Origin: Pseudisothecium myosuroides
Lineage: Eukaryota; Streptophyta; Bryopsida; Hypnales; Lembophyllaceae
Length of the DNA: 64,000 bases
NCBI GenBank assembly: GCA_951799445.1
Contig: OX637291.1
Coordinates: 14,076,501 to 14,140,500, forward strand
Reading direction: 5' to 3'
A program made the translations under genes and the position numbers. Under the pieces are notes generated by a model. That model ran no database searches and was not told the origin of the DNA. It was given only the letters and a program-made list of their open reading frames with translations. This document shows, piece by piece, positions 24,090-36,922 of the stretch (its first letter is position 1; each line of letters begins with the position of its first letter).

Positions 24090-25057
24090 GAACATTACGG
24101 TGCACAATTTTCTATTTTGTCATTGTAAAATTAGAAAATCAACATTCCAAATTGCTAGTCAATATTTAAAAAAAAATCTATATTTTAGATAGAATTACAA
24201 ATGATTAGCTAAAGAATATAAATAAAAAGTTGATTTCCAATAGAAATCTAATACTTTTTCTTGGCTCCAATATCCATGAGAAAATTCCCATTGCCAAGGT
24301 CTTTTGACTCCAAAACCTTCAATTGAGCGTCATTAATAGCATAGAGAGCAATGGAGCCCTATTGAATAGGTTATCAATTTTCAAGTAACTTAGTGTTTGT
24401 AGGTGTTTTCAAAAATCAACAATAGATTCTTGTACACTTTTATGTTTTGATTGTATGCATCTTATGTAATCAATATGAAAGATTTTTGTGACACTTTCTG
24501 GTCCAAATATGGATGATACAGTTTGGGAAGTATTGATTATAAGTGCACATAAGGTAGCCGACCTAATTCTACCCCCCCTCCATTATGGTGATATAGATTG
24601 CTCTATTTCCGCACACATGAAGATGAATAGTGATCAATTATGGTGTAAATCCTGGCGCAGTTGTGGCGCACTATAATGGCTACAAGTCTTTCAATATTGC
24701 AATCAATCCTTTGTCGATTTTGTTTGCAACTTGTGGTTGGAAATAGGAAGGTGTATATGACAAGTATAGGTCAGCTGTATGTCTTTAGCTAAAAAATTCA
24801 AGAGTACTTATGTTTTGAGAAAGAAAAAATTTCGAATTTTTTTGGAATCCTTCCAAACTCTACTTCCGCATTGGGGGAAATTTCTGCAATCAAAGAAATT
24901 CGCATGCTCTAAGTTAGATACACGTAAATCCTTATGTGGTTGGAAATGGGTCGTATACCTTATATTAATTGCAACAATCTTCTGGTCAGAATCTCGGATG
25001 CTGTCATATCAGTTGTGTCAGGATCAGGTCAGTACTCAAACTATTCCTTTATGAACT
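24090..25057. other. Intergenic DNA, no gene seen
   Basis: Several short plus-strand frames occur at 24488-25054 but have no domain, signal peptide or splice pattern that I recognise. Confidence 0.45.
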
Positions 25058-25226
25058 TTTTTTTTTTTTTTTTTTTTGAACAAATGGGAAACCCACCCAT
25101 AACATTCAGTAGCCTTCAGAGAGGCTGCCTTTTCCTCTCCGAAGTCCTCATCCACGACTTTCATCCCCACTAAATTTATGTAAGTTTCGGTACCGGGATG
25201 GTGACAGTACATTATGGTATGTTTCA
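25058..25226 (-). mobile_element. Retroposon-like 3' end with a poly(A) tail (minus strand)
   Basis: Read on the minus strand, a moderately GC-rich stretch ends in an uninterrupted run of about 19 A (T run at 25058-25076). An abrupt poly(A) end without a gene is typical of LINE or SINE 3' ends or of retroposed transcripts. The stretch includes CATAACATTCAGTAGC (25098-25113), which recurs inverted at 26315-26330 and as the ends of 36923-37082. Confidence 0.5.
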
Positions 25227-25357
25227 TTTTCTTTTCTTCATTTTAGGACTAGACATATAAATCATCAAATATTGTAGTGAAAGATGTTAGCAAAGAATCC
25301 AATGAGTAATACACTAATGCCTTGTTAATATTTGCAATCATTAACTTACTTTGGGTT

Positions 25358-25985
25358 TCGAAGTGAAAGATAACTCTATATATACACATGGGGTGGTAGG
25401 AGGTAGAGCAATCCATGTGGGATAAATAAATTAGAATTTGTAGGTTCTCATGCACTCATAGTTAAGTCAAAAACAAAGAATTGTGTTCAAAGTAGAATTT
25501 CAGACCTCGTTTAGGCATAGTAAAATAACTTTTTTCAAATAACTTTAAACTAAAAAAAGTTGCTAAATGAAGATAAGTTTCACCTCCAAAAATCCGTTTG
25601 GGATTTTGAATCTCCAATCAAAAGTTATGAATAAATTTCGGAGAGGGGTTGGAATGGATTTTTAAATGACTTTGTAGAAAATGCCCATTAAAAAACCTCT
25701 CCAAAATTTGTTCATAACTTTTGATTGGAGATTCAAAATCCCAAACGGATTTTTGGAGGTGAAACTTATCTTCATTTAACAACTTTTTTTAGTTCAAAGT
25801 TTTTTGAAAAAGGTTATTTTACTATGCCTAAACGAGGTCTGAAATTCTACTTTTAACACAATTCTTTGTTTTTGACTTAACTATGAGTGCATGAGAACCT
25901 ACAAATTTTATTTTATTTATCCCACATGGATTGCTCTACCTCCTACCACTCCATGTGCATATAAAGAGTTGTCTTCTCACATCTA
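25358..25985. mobile_element. ~630-bp fold-back element, arms ~290 bp
   Basis: The left half (25358-25650) is the reverse complement of the right half (about 25695-25985) with few mismatches. Shared marks are CATGG.GTGGTAGGAGGTAG, TCAGACCTCGTTTAGGCATA and CCTCCAAAAATCCGTTTG. The outer part of each arm reads, on the outgoing strand, TATCCCACATGGATTG then TATAAAGAG, which looks like the promoter part of a plant LTR. Two LTR-like units joined head to head would explain it. A diverged relative is at 49375-49925. Confidence 0.85.
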
Positions 25986-26224
25986 GAGCACAATGCATAG
26001 ATGGGTTCCAATTCAAAGTGAGGTAATTCTATAATAACATAGAAATCTATACTCAATAAATCCATTAGCATTTTGTTTAAAGTTCCTATTGTTTTGTATT
26101 CAGTTTCACTTGAATTTTTTATTAATTTCCACTACTTCAGTGTACAGTCGCAGCGCGGGCTCGAAGTTTGGTTCTGACAAATATTGACAACTATCCGCGT
26201 AAAATCAGTAGTTACTGATATGAT

Positions 26225-26279
26225 GCGGAATATACCGCACCATTTCATCCCGCGGATGAAATGGTGTGGTATATTCCAC
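26225..26279. repeat. 55-bp palindrome
   Basis: Two 26-base arms (26225-26250, 26254-26279) flank a 3-base centre; the right arm differs from perfect complementarity at two positions that would still pair or wobble in RNA. The arm core is CCGCACCATTTCATCC. A similar phrase, GTGTGGTATTTTCCAC, occurs in the element at 36923-37082. Confidence 0.85.
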
Positions 26280-26330
26280 ACCATTTCGTTCAGGGGAGGG
26301 CAAAGCCAGTGACTGCTACTGAATGTTATG

Positions 26331-29062
26331 CCTTTATGAACTTTGAAAGTGATAGTTTCATGAACATTGAAGGATCCATCAACTGTTCATCTTATGCAAC
26401 TCTTGCTGAATACCTACCGCAATGCATTACCGATTCCCAATTATTTTTTGGCATGGGAAAACTGAAAAGTAATAAGGGTGCTTTACAGATTTTCTTGGCT
26501 TCGGAAATTAGAAATTTGGAGCATTTTTAATGGTCAAGCAACAAGCTTTTCTAGCTATTTTATCAATGAGAGTGCTCAAATCTTTTGATTTCTTGACTTA
26601 ACTCTTAAATGACAAGCCAAGTCCTTCATCCTTGTTTTTGAGAGAATTGTTGACAAAAAGAGTTTTTTGCATTTTGGAAGGAATGTTTCAACCTATTGGA
26701 CTCTAGCTTCTACATTTAATATGGCTTGTCAACAACTGCATTCAAGTTGCAAAGTCAAAGTACTATTCATTGTTCACTTTTGTAGTTCAATTTGTGAGAT
26801 TAAGCTATGATTTAGAACAAAAACAAATTGTAAACTGAGAGACAACAAAGCCATGTAAGACAATTTGCTTGATGCTAAGGAATATAGAAAAAGATAGACG
26901 GATTATTGTACAATTGCGGGTGCTAATTGGGAGAAAGGCAAATGGCGGGAGCAATGGAATCAATAAAATTGACTGGATTTAAGGTAAACCCCCCCATAAC
27001 CGACCGAATAAGGAATTTCAACATGATCTAGAGTAGTGAAGGCAGAACAAATATTTTTCAGAGGTACATCAATAGAAATGACATAGATTGCAAAAAAAAT
27101 TGGTAATTTTATCGCTTGAATTGAAATTAATATGAATTTTGGGAGGCAAAAAGTGTGCCGGACCCATGGCTAATGTCTAGATTCTTCCAATTCCGATCAT
27201 TCAATAATTTTTTTACCTAATCATTATTTCTTATTTTTTTAACAACTTGGGACATGTGTCATGTATTTATTAGTTCCAACCTTGAAAACGAAAAAAAATC
27301 GCATTCTAAGCGTCAAAAATACGTGCACCTATAAGTTGGGAATGGGGCACTAGTCGGGAATGGGGGGTACCTTACCCAACAAATGTCTTTGCCAAGGAAC
27401 AACTTTTAGATACTGCATATCTTGCATTTAGCTAGTGGACAAACTGACCTAGTCTACTAATTTGAATTAACATATTAAATTGCAATTAGACTAGATAAAT
27501 AGTTACAACTTTAGATTCTTATAGTCAAGAACAAGAAATATAAACATAACTAATAAATAAACCAAAAAATATTTATTATTTATTATATAAAATATAGCTT
27601 TGCATTTTGATTTGTAGTTCATTTGCATTGACAAATTGTATTCATGCCCTAAAAAATTTGACAAAAGTAAATTCTCTACTAGTCAAGATTGTGACAACAT
27701 TCATCCATCAATAGCATTTGGATTGAACTAAATCACCTTGCAAATAAGAATGGTTTTTGTTGTGTAATTGTAAAAATTGTGTTTCTAATTTAACCTAAAA
27801 GAAAGCAATTCACCATTTGAATCTCCAAAACAAATGACTTCAATTACATAGTGATATACTATTTAACCTTCCATTGGTAAGATTTCCTATACTAGTGGTC
27901 TTGGATTTTGTTAGATAGTACAAAACCTAAAACTATACTAAATATGATAAAGAACAATCCTTAAAAGTCTTTAAGTTTGCTACAATCACCCAAAAGTCCA
28001 ATTCCATCATTGTGATTAATAGTTTAAGTTTATATTATGAATTTTAAGGAATTTTTTTGCAAGTAAGCGAGCAAGTAAGTTAGTGAGACTTTTTTTCCTA
28101 TGGATTGAAAAGTCATCCACTCACAAGTCAAATGTATGCAAAGATGAAATATTTTTTAGGTTACATAATAGTCTGTAAGGGATATTGTAGATGCAATCTT
28201 ACAATTAAAAAATATTTTAGAGCCCAACTACTTCAACACTCTAACAATTCATAACCAGATTCATAATTTATTGATATGATATAAAAATAATACATAAATA
28301 AGTGAATTTAAACCTTCTTAAACTCTCATTCTAATTTTTGTTCATCTAAATATTTGTTGATTCTCATGTTGCTTTTCATAGATTCTATGATATAGATTTT
28401 TAGAAGTTTTCCTTACAAACAATCTATAGTTCAAGGGATACAAGTATATTTGATCCCCCAAAGTAACTTTTGTAAGTTTAAGAAATGACCCTTCCAAAAT
28501 GATTTGAATAATTAATTAGAATAGAAATCTTGATTAACTACCATAATTAAAACTTAACACTTTGAATTAAAAAATATTATTTGTGAAAATCACAAATATT
28601 CAAAGGATTTTTCAATTTTAGGTTTCAAATTCTATTGATTTTATTGGTTCTAGTGTTGCAATTGGTTTAATCATATGAACACGATCTATGAATCATATTT
28701 TACAACTGTTGTTTGAAAGTCATCACTAAATTGTATTCAAAGTCGTATTTTATAAATTTATCTTTGTGGTTTTAGAAATTTAGACTACCTGGCCTTCATC
28801 CTTAATATTGGGCTTGAACTTTCTGGTTCCTTTTTGTTTTAGAACAAGGCAAAGCTACATGGTAATGTCTCCTTACTCATGTAGAAGTAAAATCATCATG
28901 AAACTCAACAAAGTCAATTTTTGACTCTAAGGAACTCACCTATGCATTTCCAATTCAAACATAGTCAATGGATAGGAGTCTGCTTCAAGTCTACGTCATT
29001 GATTCCAAGTATAAATTCGAAATTTTCCAGAATCTTATCAGATTGCCGCAAAAAATTAGTTC
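26331..29062. other. Long AT-rich intergenic stretch
   Basis: I see no gene, no delimited repeat and no RNA gene in this 2.7 kb. All frames are short and in low-complexity sequence. Confidence 0.5.
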
Positions 29063-29384
29063 ATGGGCAATTTCGTTAAAATGGTGGTATTCCATGTGCC
29101 ATTTTCAGAGAGGCTGCTCTGGACTAGAAAAGAGACATCTAAAAGGGATATAGATTTCAGAAATCTTGGTCTTTCATAGATTTCATAAATCTAGCACTAT
29201 GGTAGATTTCAGACTGCATGGTTTGAACTTTGAAAGCAACATCTATGACACTTGTAGATTTTAGACATCTAGGAAAGTTATAGATTTCAAAAATCTAGGA
29301 CAATTGGACATTTTAGAGCGGCAGCTCTGAATTGTGAAAACTGCCAAAGTTACGGAATTTCACCATTTTAACGAAATTGTCCAT
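29063..29384. mobile_element. ~320-bp imperfect fold-back
   Basis: The left end (CAATTTCGTTAAAATGGTG) and the inverse of the right end match over about 22 bases, and the homology continues into CAGAG.GGCTGCTCTG against CAGAGCTGCCGCTCT. The centre repeats a TAGATTTCA.AAATCTAG-like phrase five times. A third, related arm with TTCATTAAAATGGCACCATT lies at 29455-29590. Confidence 0.7.
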
Positions 29385-29590
29385 AATTCCAACTTTTTTT
29401 TCCTTGAATTAAATTTTTTTTGGCACACAAAGAAACATATAATTCCTATTTTTTTCAGTGAATTTCATTAAAATGGCACCATTTTGCAACTTTGGCACTT
29501 TTACAATTCAGACCAAGCAATCTGAAGTCTATACTTGTCCTAGACCGCCCGGTCTGAAATGGTGTATGAAATATCGCCATTTTGTTGATT

Positions 29591-31968
29591 CAGTCATGAT
29601 TTCAGTGTGATCAGTACCAGGGAAGCCAGTCAACTTTCTACCCAGAGCCACTTCAGTCTTTGATTCTCCACGTTCGCAAGTATCTTTCAGGCAAAAATTT
29701 CGACGGACGGTTTTAGTAACTGGGTCTGCAATTCCGTGTTTCCCTGACCTCGCTTCCGGAATTTCAGACCCGCTTTTACCGTCCCAGCCAGTGAGATTCT
29801 GCCCTCATGCGCCAGGAGTCCAGGACCGACCTTCAAGATTCAGTATTCCGTTGTGTCTGAGTTGGCTGTCTTGACTTCACTTTTTTTTTTCTTTTTTTTC
29901 TTGAAACACATGGAAAAATAATGTCTTGACTTCTTTTGACTGTCGAGTCCACACTCCACAGAGGGAATCATCATAGACAATTCTCCGCCTCTCCTCATTA
30001 ACTTAACTTAACTTTACTGTATCTTATTCAGTTACTGTAGTGTCGAAATTCCAGCACAAATATCCGGCACTGCAGAGCTGCCTGAAATTCCTGAATAGAA
30101 AAAGCTACTGCACAACATGTCCAAGTGTCAATGCCGGAGCGGCCGTGTACAGAGAATTAGTAAAGTCGAGGCCTATGATCATGGCTTCCGAAGCTGCCAC
30201 TGGCGGGCCACGCGCTCCAGTTCTTCATGGCGGCTGACAAGACTTCGCTGGAAGTCAGAGAAGCTTCCTCGATACCTTCTTCTTCGTTTCCTGGATTTCT
30301 TCTTCATTCTGTGCGTATGGTACAGTACAGTCGTGTATGTGCTGAGTGTGGATACACACTTATTGTGTGACCACAGTAATTGATTATTGCTCCTTCATTG
30401 AAATTGGGGCCTTCTGTTGCAAGCTTTGACAGCCAGTGCATGCGTGAGATCATGCAACTTTTCCTGGTAAGATTTTGCAAAATGCACCGTTTCGTACGCT
30501 AGTTGCAGGCTATGATTGCATCGGAGGAGCCCTCCAATTTTCCAAAAAAGGAAATATAAGAAGGGTGAGTTTGCTCTGGAATCTACTGATGGTGTTTGTG
30601 ATTGAGAAAGGGGTGGTATGCAACCGATTATATGCATACTGTAGTTGCGGATTGGATTTCAGACGTACTTCTGCCCTCTTTTGTGGAGTCGATGTGAATC
30701 AAAGAGTTTGTTTCTTTCTATATACCTGTGTAGCCTACGCCAATCTGTAAGTCAAAATATTGATAGAAGTGTGACTGTTCTCGCTTTAGACCGAATCGTG
30801 CTACATAATTTAATGTCTTATGATGAACTCAGATGGTATCTTTGTAAACACATGTACGTACCCCAAGCACTCATGAGTCATGGCCCAGGAATACCCAGCG
30901 GCTTCCATCTGTTGAATGCAGCAATTCTTTCTTTATATTATTTTACATTGAATTCCAACATTTTATCCTTACAACCAGAAACGTTGCTCCGAAGCGGTTC
31001 CTCACTTGCTTATGGAGAGACGAAGCAGACTGAACCGCAAAAATTCGTAGTGCAGGGGTTGAAACGATTGCCTGAAACCGTGTGGCTGCGCTTATCCATT
31101 CCCGAGGCGAAAATTCAAGCCCCTACAACCCTATTTTGACTCAAGTAAATTCAAATAGTGTCAGAAGTTTGAACCCACACTAATTTAATGAATTTGGACG
31201 ACTGTGGTCTAATTTCTTGAATGTGAGCAATTCGATGTAAATGGAAGAAATTTGGATGAAGGTAATTGAAAGAAGATGAAAGGTGGATGACAAACATACT
31301 ATTTGAGATGTTACAAAGATGGTGTATATTAAATTGATTCTATGTAAAATATTGTGAATTACCATATTAGTATGCCTCATAGATTTGCATAATTCCAAAA
31401 TTAGTACTCCGTATTAGAGTTAGTATTAGGGGGAGCACTAATTGCAAAATCTGAGAAGCGTCGTCGTAAGCTTACGACTAAGTATTTTACTACGACACCC
31501 CTGATAAATTCTGTATGTACTTTTGACCCAAAATGCCCCAATTGAACTGAAGGGCGCGTTGAGAGGCCACATGAACGAGCACGTACAAATACAGACACTT
31601 CCCAGGTCACGGTGACATCAGTTCACTTGGTATTACCGCGACTTCAGTCCAGAGACTCCAGACGGTGACATCAGTTCCGTTGGTGGGACCGACGACCGTG
31701 CGACCCAGCCGAGCGAGGACCGTGGGGCCGTGGGGCCGTGGGACCGTGGGTCCATAAGTAAGTTCCCAGTGAACCTACCACGTACTCTTGCTATTAATTT
31801 TGAGCTTGCTTCTCTCCCGCTGCAGCTGGCTATGGTGTTTTGGCTTTGCTCTCATTGCGAAACCAGCCGGCAGCAGTACTTTGAGAGAACGAACGGCAAT
31901 CAGTTTTGCGATTTGTCATTACTTGCAGCTTGTGCGAAATCGGTGGAGGATGTGAGTTGAATTTGAAA
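29591..31968. other. GC-richer region upstream of the trihelix gene
   Basis: Base composition changes here from strongly AT-rich to mixed, as is usual near plant genes. Frames such as 30117-30383 and 30645-31139 match no family I know, and the second lacks an ATG start. The region probably holds promoter and 5' leader sequence of the trihelix gene, possibly a non-coding exon. 31600-31755 has CGGTGACATCAGTTC twice and a CCGTGGGGC microrepeat. Confidence 0.4.
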
Positions 31969-34900
31969 ATGAGCTTTCAGAGCATGTTGCAGCAAGACGA
32001 GGACCAACGCTATGGCTGGGGAGGAAATGGAAATCATCATCATGGCAGTCATAGGTTGAAGGCTTTGACGACGTCGGACGAGGGCGGCTTTGTGCAGGAG
32101 GTCGATGGAGGAAACTTGTTAAGAAGTGGTGGTGGAGGAGGTGTTGTTGCCGGAGGAGGTTTTCGTGGAGAGCTGGCGGGGAGTTTAACGTTGAATACGT
32201 CGAGTTGTATTGGTTACGGAGCGGACTTGACTCTGTTCTCGCCTTCGGATTTACTCTCCCCGTCTTCGCGACAGCTAACATCGTCGCCGTTCAATTGGCA
32301 GAGCTTGCTGTGTGGCCAGCCGAACAGCGCGAGGTGGCATCCGGACACGTCTGCATTTAGTGCGCCGTTCGGGAGTGACGCAGACCAGGCAACAGTCGTG
32401 GTGAATGATTATGGTCGAGGAGAAACGGTGGAAAACATCGGGAAGCGTGGAAGTGGTGATGATCTATGTTTAGTGCACGAGAGCAGTGCGAGTGATGGTG
32501 TGATAAGCGAGGTCGAAGGGGAAGTGAAAGAGGAATGGAGAAGTAGTGTGAATCCTGAGAACGAGGCATGGAGAAAATTTGGAGGTACGATTCTAACATT
32601 TAACTTGAAGAGATTCTCAATTCCATTGATTCTACTTGTGATCTTTGGTATGTTCAAGAAGCAGACGCCACAGCAAGCCATAATTTCTAAAGGAAAAATG
32701 GCTTTGTGTGCTTGTTCACGCTAATCTTGTGGAGTCTAGAGAGTTTTTTCTTTAACTAATTATCCGATTTAGCTTGAACAGTGCGGTATCCGTCACAAAA
32801 TATCCAAACTGTGTAGTTCAATCTGTTCCAGGAACTTTACATACCGATTGGTGAGGCTATGTTTAAGAAACAAGAATCCAGAACCAGCGATAATTTCTAC
32901 AAGTGATATCTTTGTTTCATTGTTCACGCTAGAACTGTGGATTCTATAATCATCAGAGTTTTTTTCTGTAAAACTTTATTGGATTGAACTTGAACAGTGT
33001 TGGCTTTAGATCCTAATCACAAAAAGCAGTCCTCCGAACACTGCAGTTCAATTTTTTCCAGGAATTTCAAATACTCTTTGGAAGTCATCTTGGAGCTTGC
33101 GCTTTTGATATTATGAATGGCTGAACGTTCAGAAACGGGTCGCCTGAATAGTATATATTGACGCAACTATTTAATAATTGCACAGAGTTATCATTATGTT
33201 TCCTTAGTGGGAGTATGACGGGAGCTTCATTTGACACGGACTTTTTGACACCTGAATTGCAGATTTAATGGTTGGAAATGTAAAGCAAGAGGAGTATGAA
33301 AATATTCAAGAAGCTGCACTTGTATATGGAGACGGAAATAAGGTGAATTTTAATCTATTGGCTTTATGAAGTACCGCGTTTCTAGTTTAGAAGGCAGGCT
33401 ATATGATATATCCCCTGGAAGCACCAAATTTATTGGAGAGAAGTCAAGATCCGAAAAGAAGCGACCGTTTGACAATTACAAAAACATCCTTGGAAGTGAA
33501 TTTTCAATCTCACTGAGTTGTGCATTGGTGTGTTCTTTCAGTCAATTAAGATGCACAGATTGCATGAGCATCCCGAGGCATTTGTAAACTTCGAGCCTTC
33601 AGCGTCTCCTTCACAGTCCGACTCTGACAGTGAGGATTCTGACAGACGTAAAAGAGAATCGCTTAGCAGGAAACGGAAAAAACCTGGCCAAGATGCCGAT
33701 GGGAATGTCACATGGACAGATGAATCTGTCAGGTTCCTGTTCGAGACTTACGATTCCATTCACAAGCGCTTGTGGGAGGAGAGTAAAGGCCAAGTCAAAT
33801 ATCAGAAGAAGTGGACACCTATTCTGAAAGCCATGCAAGCTAAGTTTGGGGACCATTTCACCAAGAAGCAATGTCAGAGCAAGTATTGGAGCGTGAGGCG
33901 TGAATGTACAGAATACAGGTACTCTTTTTTTTGCAAGATTCTCTGTGAATCTGCATCATCAGTATACCGTTATTCAATTCACTGTATGATACAATATTTC
34001 GCGGTCCTATGATTCGCTCTGCACACCATATATTCGGGTACAAATTGGTGATCACCATTTACTGAACTAGGGATCTCGTATTGGCCATTTGTTGATTGAG
34101 TGACTATTCACTCAAAAGCTTCTTCATGGTGGTCCCAAGTTACACGATGCAACAAAATGAATTGAGTTGACACGCTATTTTTGTGCTACATTAATTCATG
34201 AATGTCACTAACTAGATTAAACGGTGTAGTTATTACCTTTTACAGGACGCAAATGAGTCTACATGTTGGATAATGCAGCCATTACTAGCTGCCCGCTATC
34301 TACTATATTTGCTTCTTCTTAACCGTAAAAACGAGCTTTGTGAGAATTTTTTTGCGGATTGACTGTGTTCAGAATATTGATGTGCATTCTATTTTGCGCA
34401 GGATTATGTCTGCCAAAGCTGCAGCAACTGATCCAATGTGGAATCCGAGCATTGCTGGGAGAGAACTTCTAAAACCTAAGTTTTACGATGTGTGGCTGGA
34501 CGTCTCAGGCAAGAACCTGACGATTGTGACGAAACCTACTGTCAAAGGAAAGACTTGTCCAGGTGAATTGCTCGAAGGTGAGCCCTCCAGGGTTCTGGGT
34601 AGTGATGGGCAGCCTGTAAAAAAGAGATCGAAAGACTCGGGTCGGGCAATGATGGAGATGCAGCGCTTGATGCTAGTGGAGCTTCAGGTGAGTACTTGTA
34701 CTGTTACTTTTAAGATTCTTTATTTAAATTGCTTCCCAGTCTCAATTTTAAGCTCCTGTCACTATCATCATGGTGCACCAAAGTCTCTATTCAGCGATTA
34801 TTAGAACTGGACACGTTTCTCATTTGATTGACCCAACGGCATTTCTGGAAGCTGAAAATTTAAGGTTTCTATTTGGAACTTGTGTCTGCAGGCATCAGAG

Positions 34901-35104
34901 AAGAGGGAGGAGGCAATGAAATACCGTGCGGAGCTGATGATGGAACTTTTGACCCAGCACATTGAGCACGTGGAAAATAGAGTGAACACCATAGACGACG
35001 GTCGAAATCCCCAGCTGCACTTACTGGAACGAGTTAATCAGAAGCTTGAGAAAGTTTTGGATGGTTTTGCTGTTTTGAACCAAAATCTTTCCATGCTTCG
35101 CTGA
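31969..35104 (+). CDS. Trihelix / Myb-SANT-like DNA-binding protein, five exons
   Basis: Exons: 31969-32584, 33263-33342, 33542-33918, 34402-34687, 34892-35104; all introns are GT..AG, phases match and the product is 523 residues. Residues 1-205 are Gly/Ser-rich and probably disordered. A basic RKRKK at about 275-279, after an acidic Ser/Asp run, looks like a nuclear localisation signal. A Myb/SANT-like (trihelix-type) domain starts near residue 287 with VTWTDESVRFLFE, continues through KKWTPILKAMQAKFG and CQSKYWSVRRECTEY; its tail (DPMWN...KFYDVWLDV) crosses the third intron, which splits an Arg codon. The last ~85 residues are charged and heptad-like (coiled coil, probable oligomerisation). 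Such proteins bind promoter DNA in the nucleus; the target is not inferable. The start was chosen because no acceptor is needed and 5' sequence (MRFVITCSLCE...) looks like leader. An internal ATG in exon 3 is an unlikely alternative. Confidence 0.85.
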
Positions 35105-35630
35105 GAATGACTCTCATCTTCTTCAAGGACTCCCATGGATCTGGTGGATTACTTCAGATGACAGTGCCTCAGATTCTCAACTTTGAAAACCCTTTAGAAT
35201 AGATGCAAATTACGAAGTCCCCTCATGATTGATCTCCTAGGTCTTGTCAAATATTGCCATATAGCCAAGCTTTTGATTTTTGATAAGGCTTGTTCCAACT
35301 TCACATCCAGCTCATGATTAACACACTAATGATTTCGGCGTGCAAGAGTCTTGATGTGTAATCTGTATTATATTTGATCATGTTAATTACGATTTCACTA
35401 TGCAAACAGCAAGCATCACTTGCGGATTTTGCAGTTTCATTAAAAATCATGTCTTTTCTGATTCTTTCTGCTTTGTATACCGGTATGCGAAACTATGAAT
35501 GGTATTACTGTCGTACGGAAAAAATGCAATTTCAGGAGTATGTACAGTACAGCATCCTTGTCCATAACAAACATTGTCCCTAACAATGATCGTTTTATTC
35601 ATAGATCTGAATTGACTTAAAATTTTATTT
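35105..35630. other. 3' flank of the trihelix gene
   Basis: This holds the probable 3' untranslated region. No further coding exon was seen. Confidence 0.4.
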
Positions 35631-35858
35631 AACCCTCAAAAGACGCCAATTTTTGGCCAATGAATGATAGAGAATCCTTCTGTGTTAGTAGGACAGAAGT
35701 GCAACTATTCATCCTTGGAATTTTGTGTGAAAAGGAGAGGTCTTATACTATAGTTCGACTACCAATGAGTGCGTTTGAATTTTTTTTAAACCAATGGTTC
35801 ACATCCAACCAAAAGGGACGATTTCCATGGTCACTAGCTTGTCCTTCAAGGGTTAATT
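35631..35858. mobile_element. Short element with TTAACCCT ends
   Basis: The left end TTTAACCCTCAAAAGACGCC and the inverse of the right end (AATTAACCCTTGAAGGACAA) are similar to the ends of the 0.94-kb family at 21523-22460. The 228-bp interior differs, so it would be an internally deleted or distant member. Confidence 0.45.
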
Positions 35859-36922
35859 ATTTTATGATTCATGAGATTTGTTTGGAAACCGTTTAAATTT
35901 GAATAGGTAATGACAGCCAATCGCACGTCTAGGAGGTAATCATACCTGAGAAGCTGTTCTATGAAGTGAAAAATTGCTCAATACTAGTATAGTACTACAA
36001 TTGAGAAAATGTTCCATTACCACTTGTTACCACTTGAAAGACCAAGTGGTCACTGAACGACCAATTGAAAATTTGGGTAGGTTCCTACACAGTCAATTTT
36101 TAACAAATCTTTCTAAAATTTTGACACAATGTGTGCACATATACCTTATCGAGAATATAATTTTTTTCCTGATACGAGTGTGGATCAAAAGTCATACTAC
36201 TTGAAGTCTTTTGAGCAAAGTGGATAACTTCAATGAGCTTCATGTGCAAAATTCCTCTTCTACCTCTTAAATTTGGTAGGTATGTAACAAACATAATATA
36301 GGATGCTTAAACTTTAACTATGGAAGGACGTGGGTCCCCGTGACCAAGGTAGTCACCGAAATACTCTGATTATTGAACTAGTAAATGCATTCTTTGTTCT
36401 ATAGTTACAATGAAGTCATCCATCGAACCTTCTAGGTCTACAGATCAATGTCATTACAGGGTTAAGAAAAGTCCTTTGTATAGTCCAAATATCTCACTCT
36501 AGGAGGAGTTAAATTTTATTGACCTTGTAGAGTGGGGTTAAGAAAAATATTTTTTCTTTTAACTTCAAATTCTATAATCTTTCAATCAGTGTTGTCAAAG
36601 TTTTTGAATTTTTTTTTCTATTTATCCCCATAATAGTCTACCTTACTTTTGTATGATTATATTTCAATAAAAAAAAGTTTTTTTTAATTCATTTTCCTTC
36701 ATTGCTCTAAAAAAATAATAGTTCTTGACAATTTATATCCAAATAAGCCCTTGTCTTGTAGGGTTTAATAGTATTGTAATTTCTTGAAATTTTGCTATTT
36801 TGACAAATATGCCAATTTAGAGAGGTCTTTTCAACACCATGCCTACAATTCTTTTGTTTGGGCGCCTCTTTGTAGAATTTTTTTTCTTGCTTTATGCTAG
36901 CAGAGCAATCTAGAAGAAATGA
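35859..36922. other. Intergenic AT-rich DNA
   Basis: No gene is visible. Phrases of the form ACAGGGTTAAG and GGGGTTAAG occur at 36457-36545 and may be further fragments of TTAACCC-ended elements. Confidence 0.4.

Noticed and set aside
30040..31139. Several plus-strand frames of 65-164 residues upstream of the trihelix gene
   Set aside because: No domain or homology is recognised, some lack an ATG, and they overlap in different frames; the region is better read as promoter or leader.
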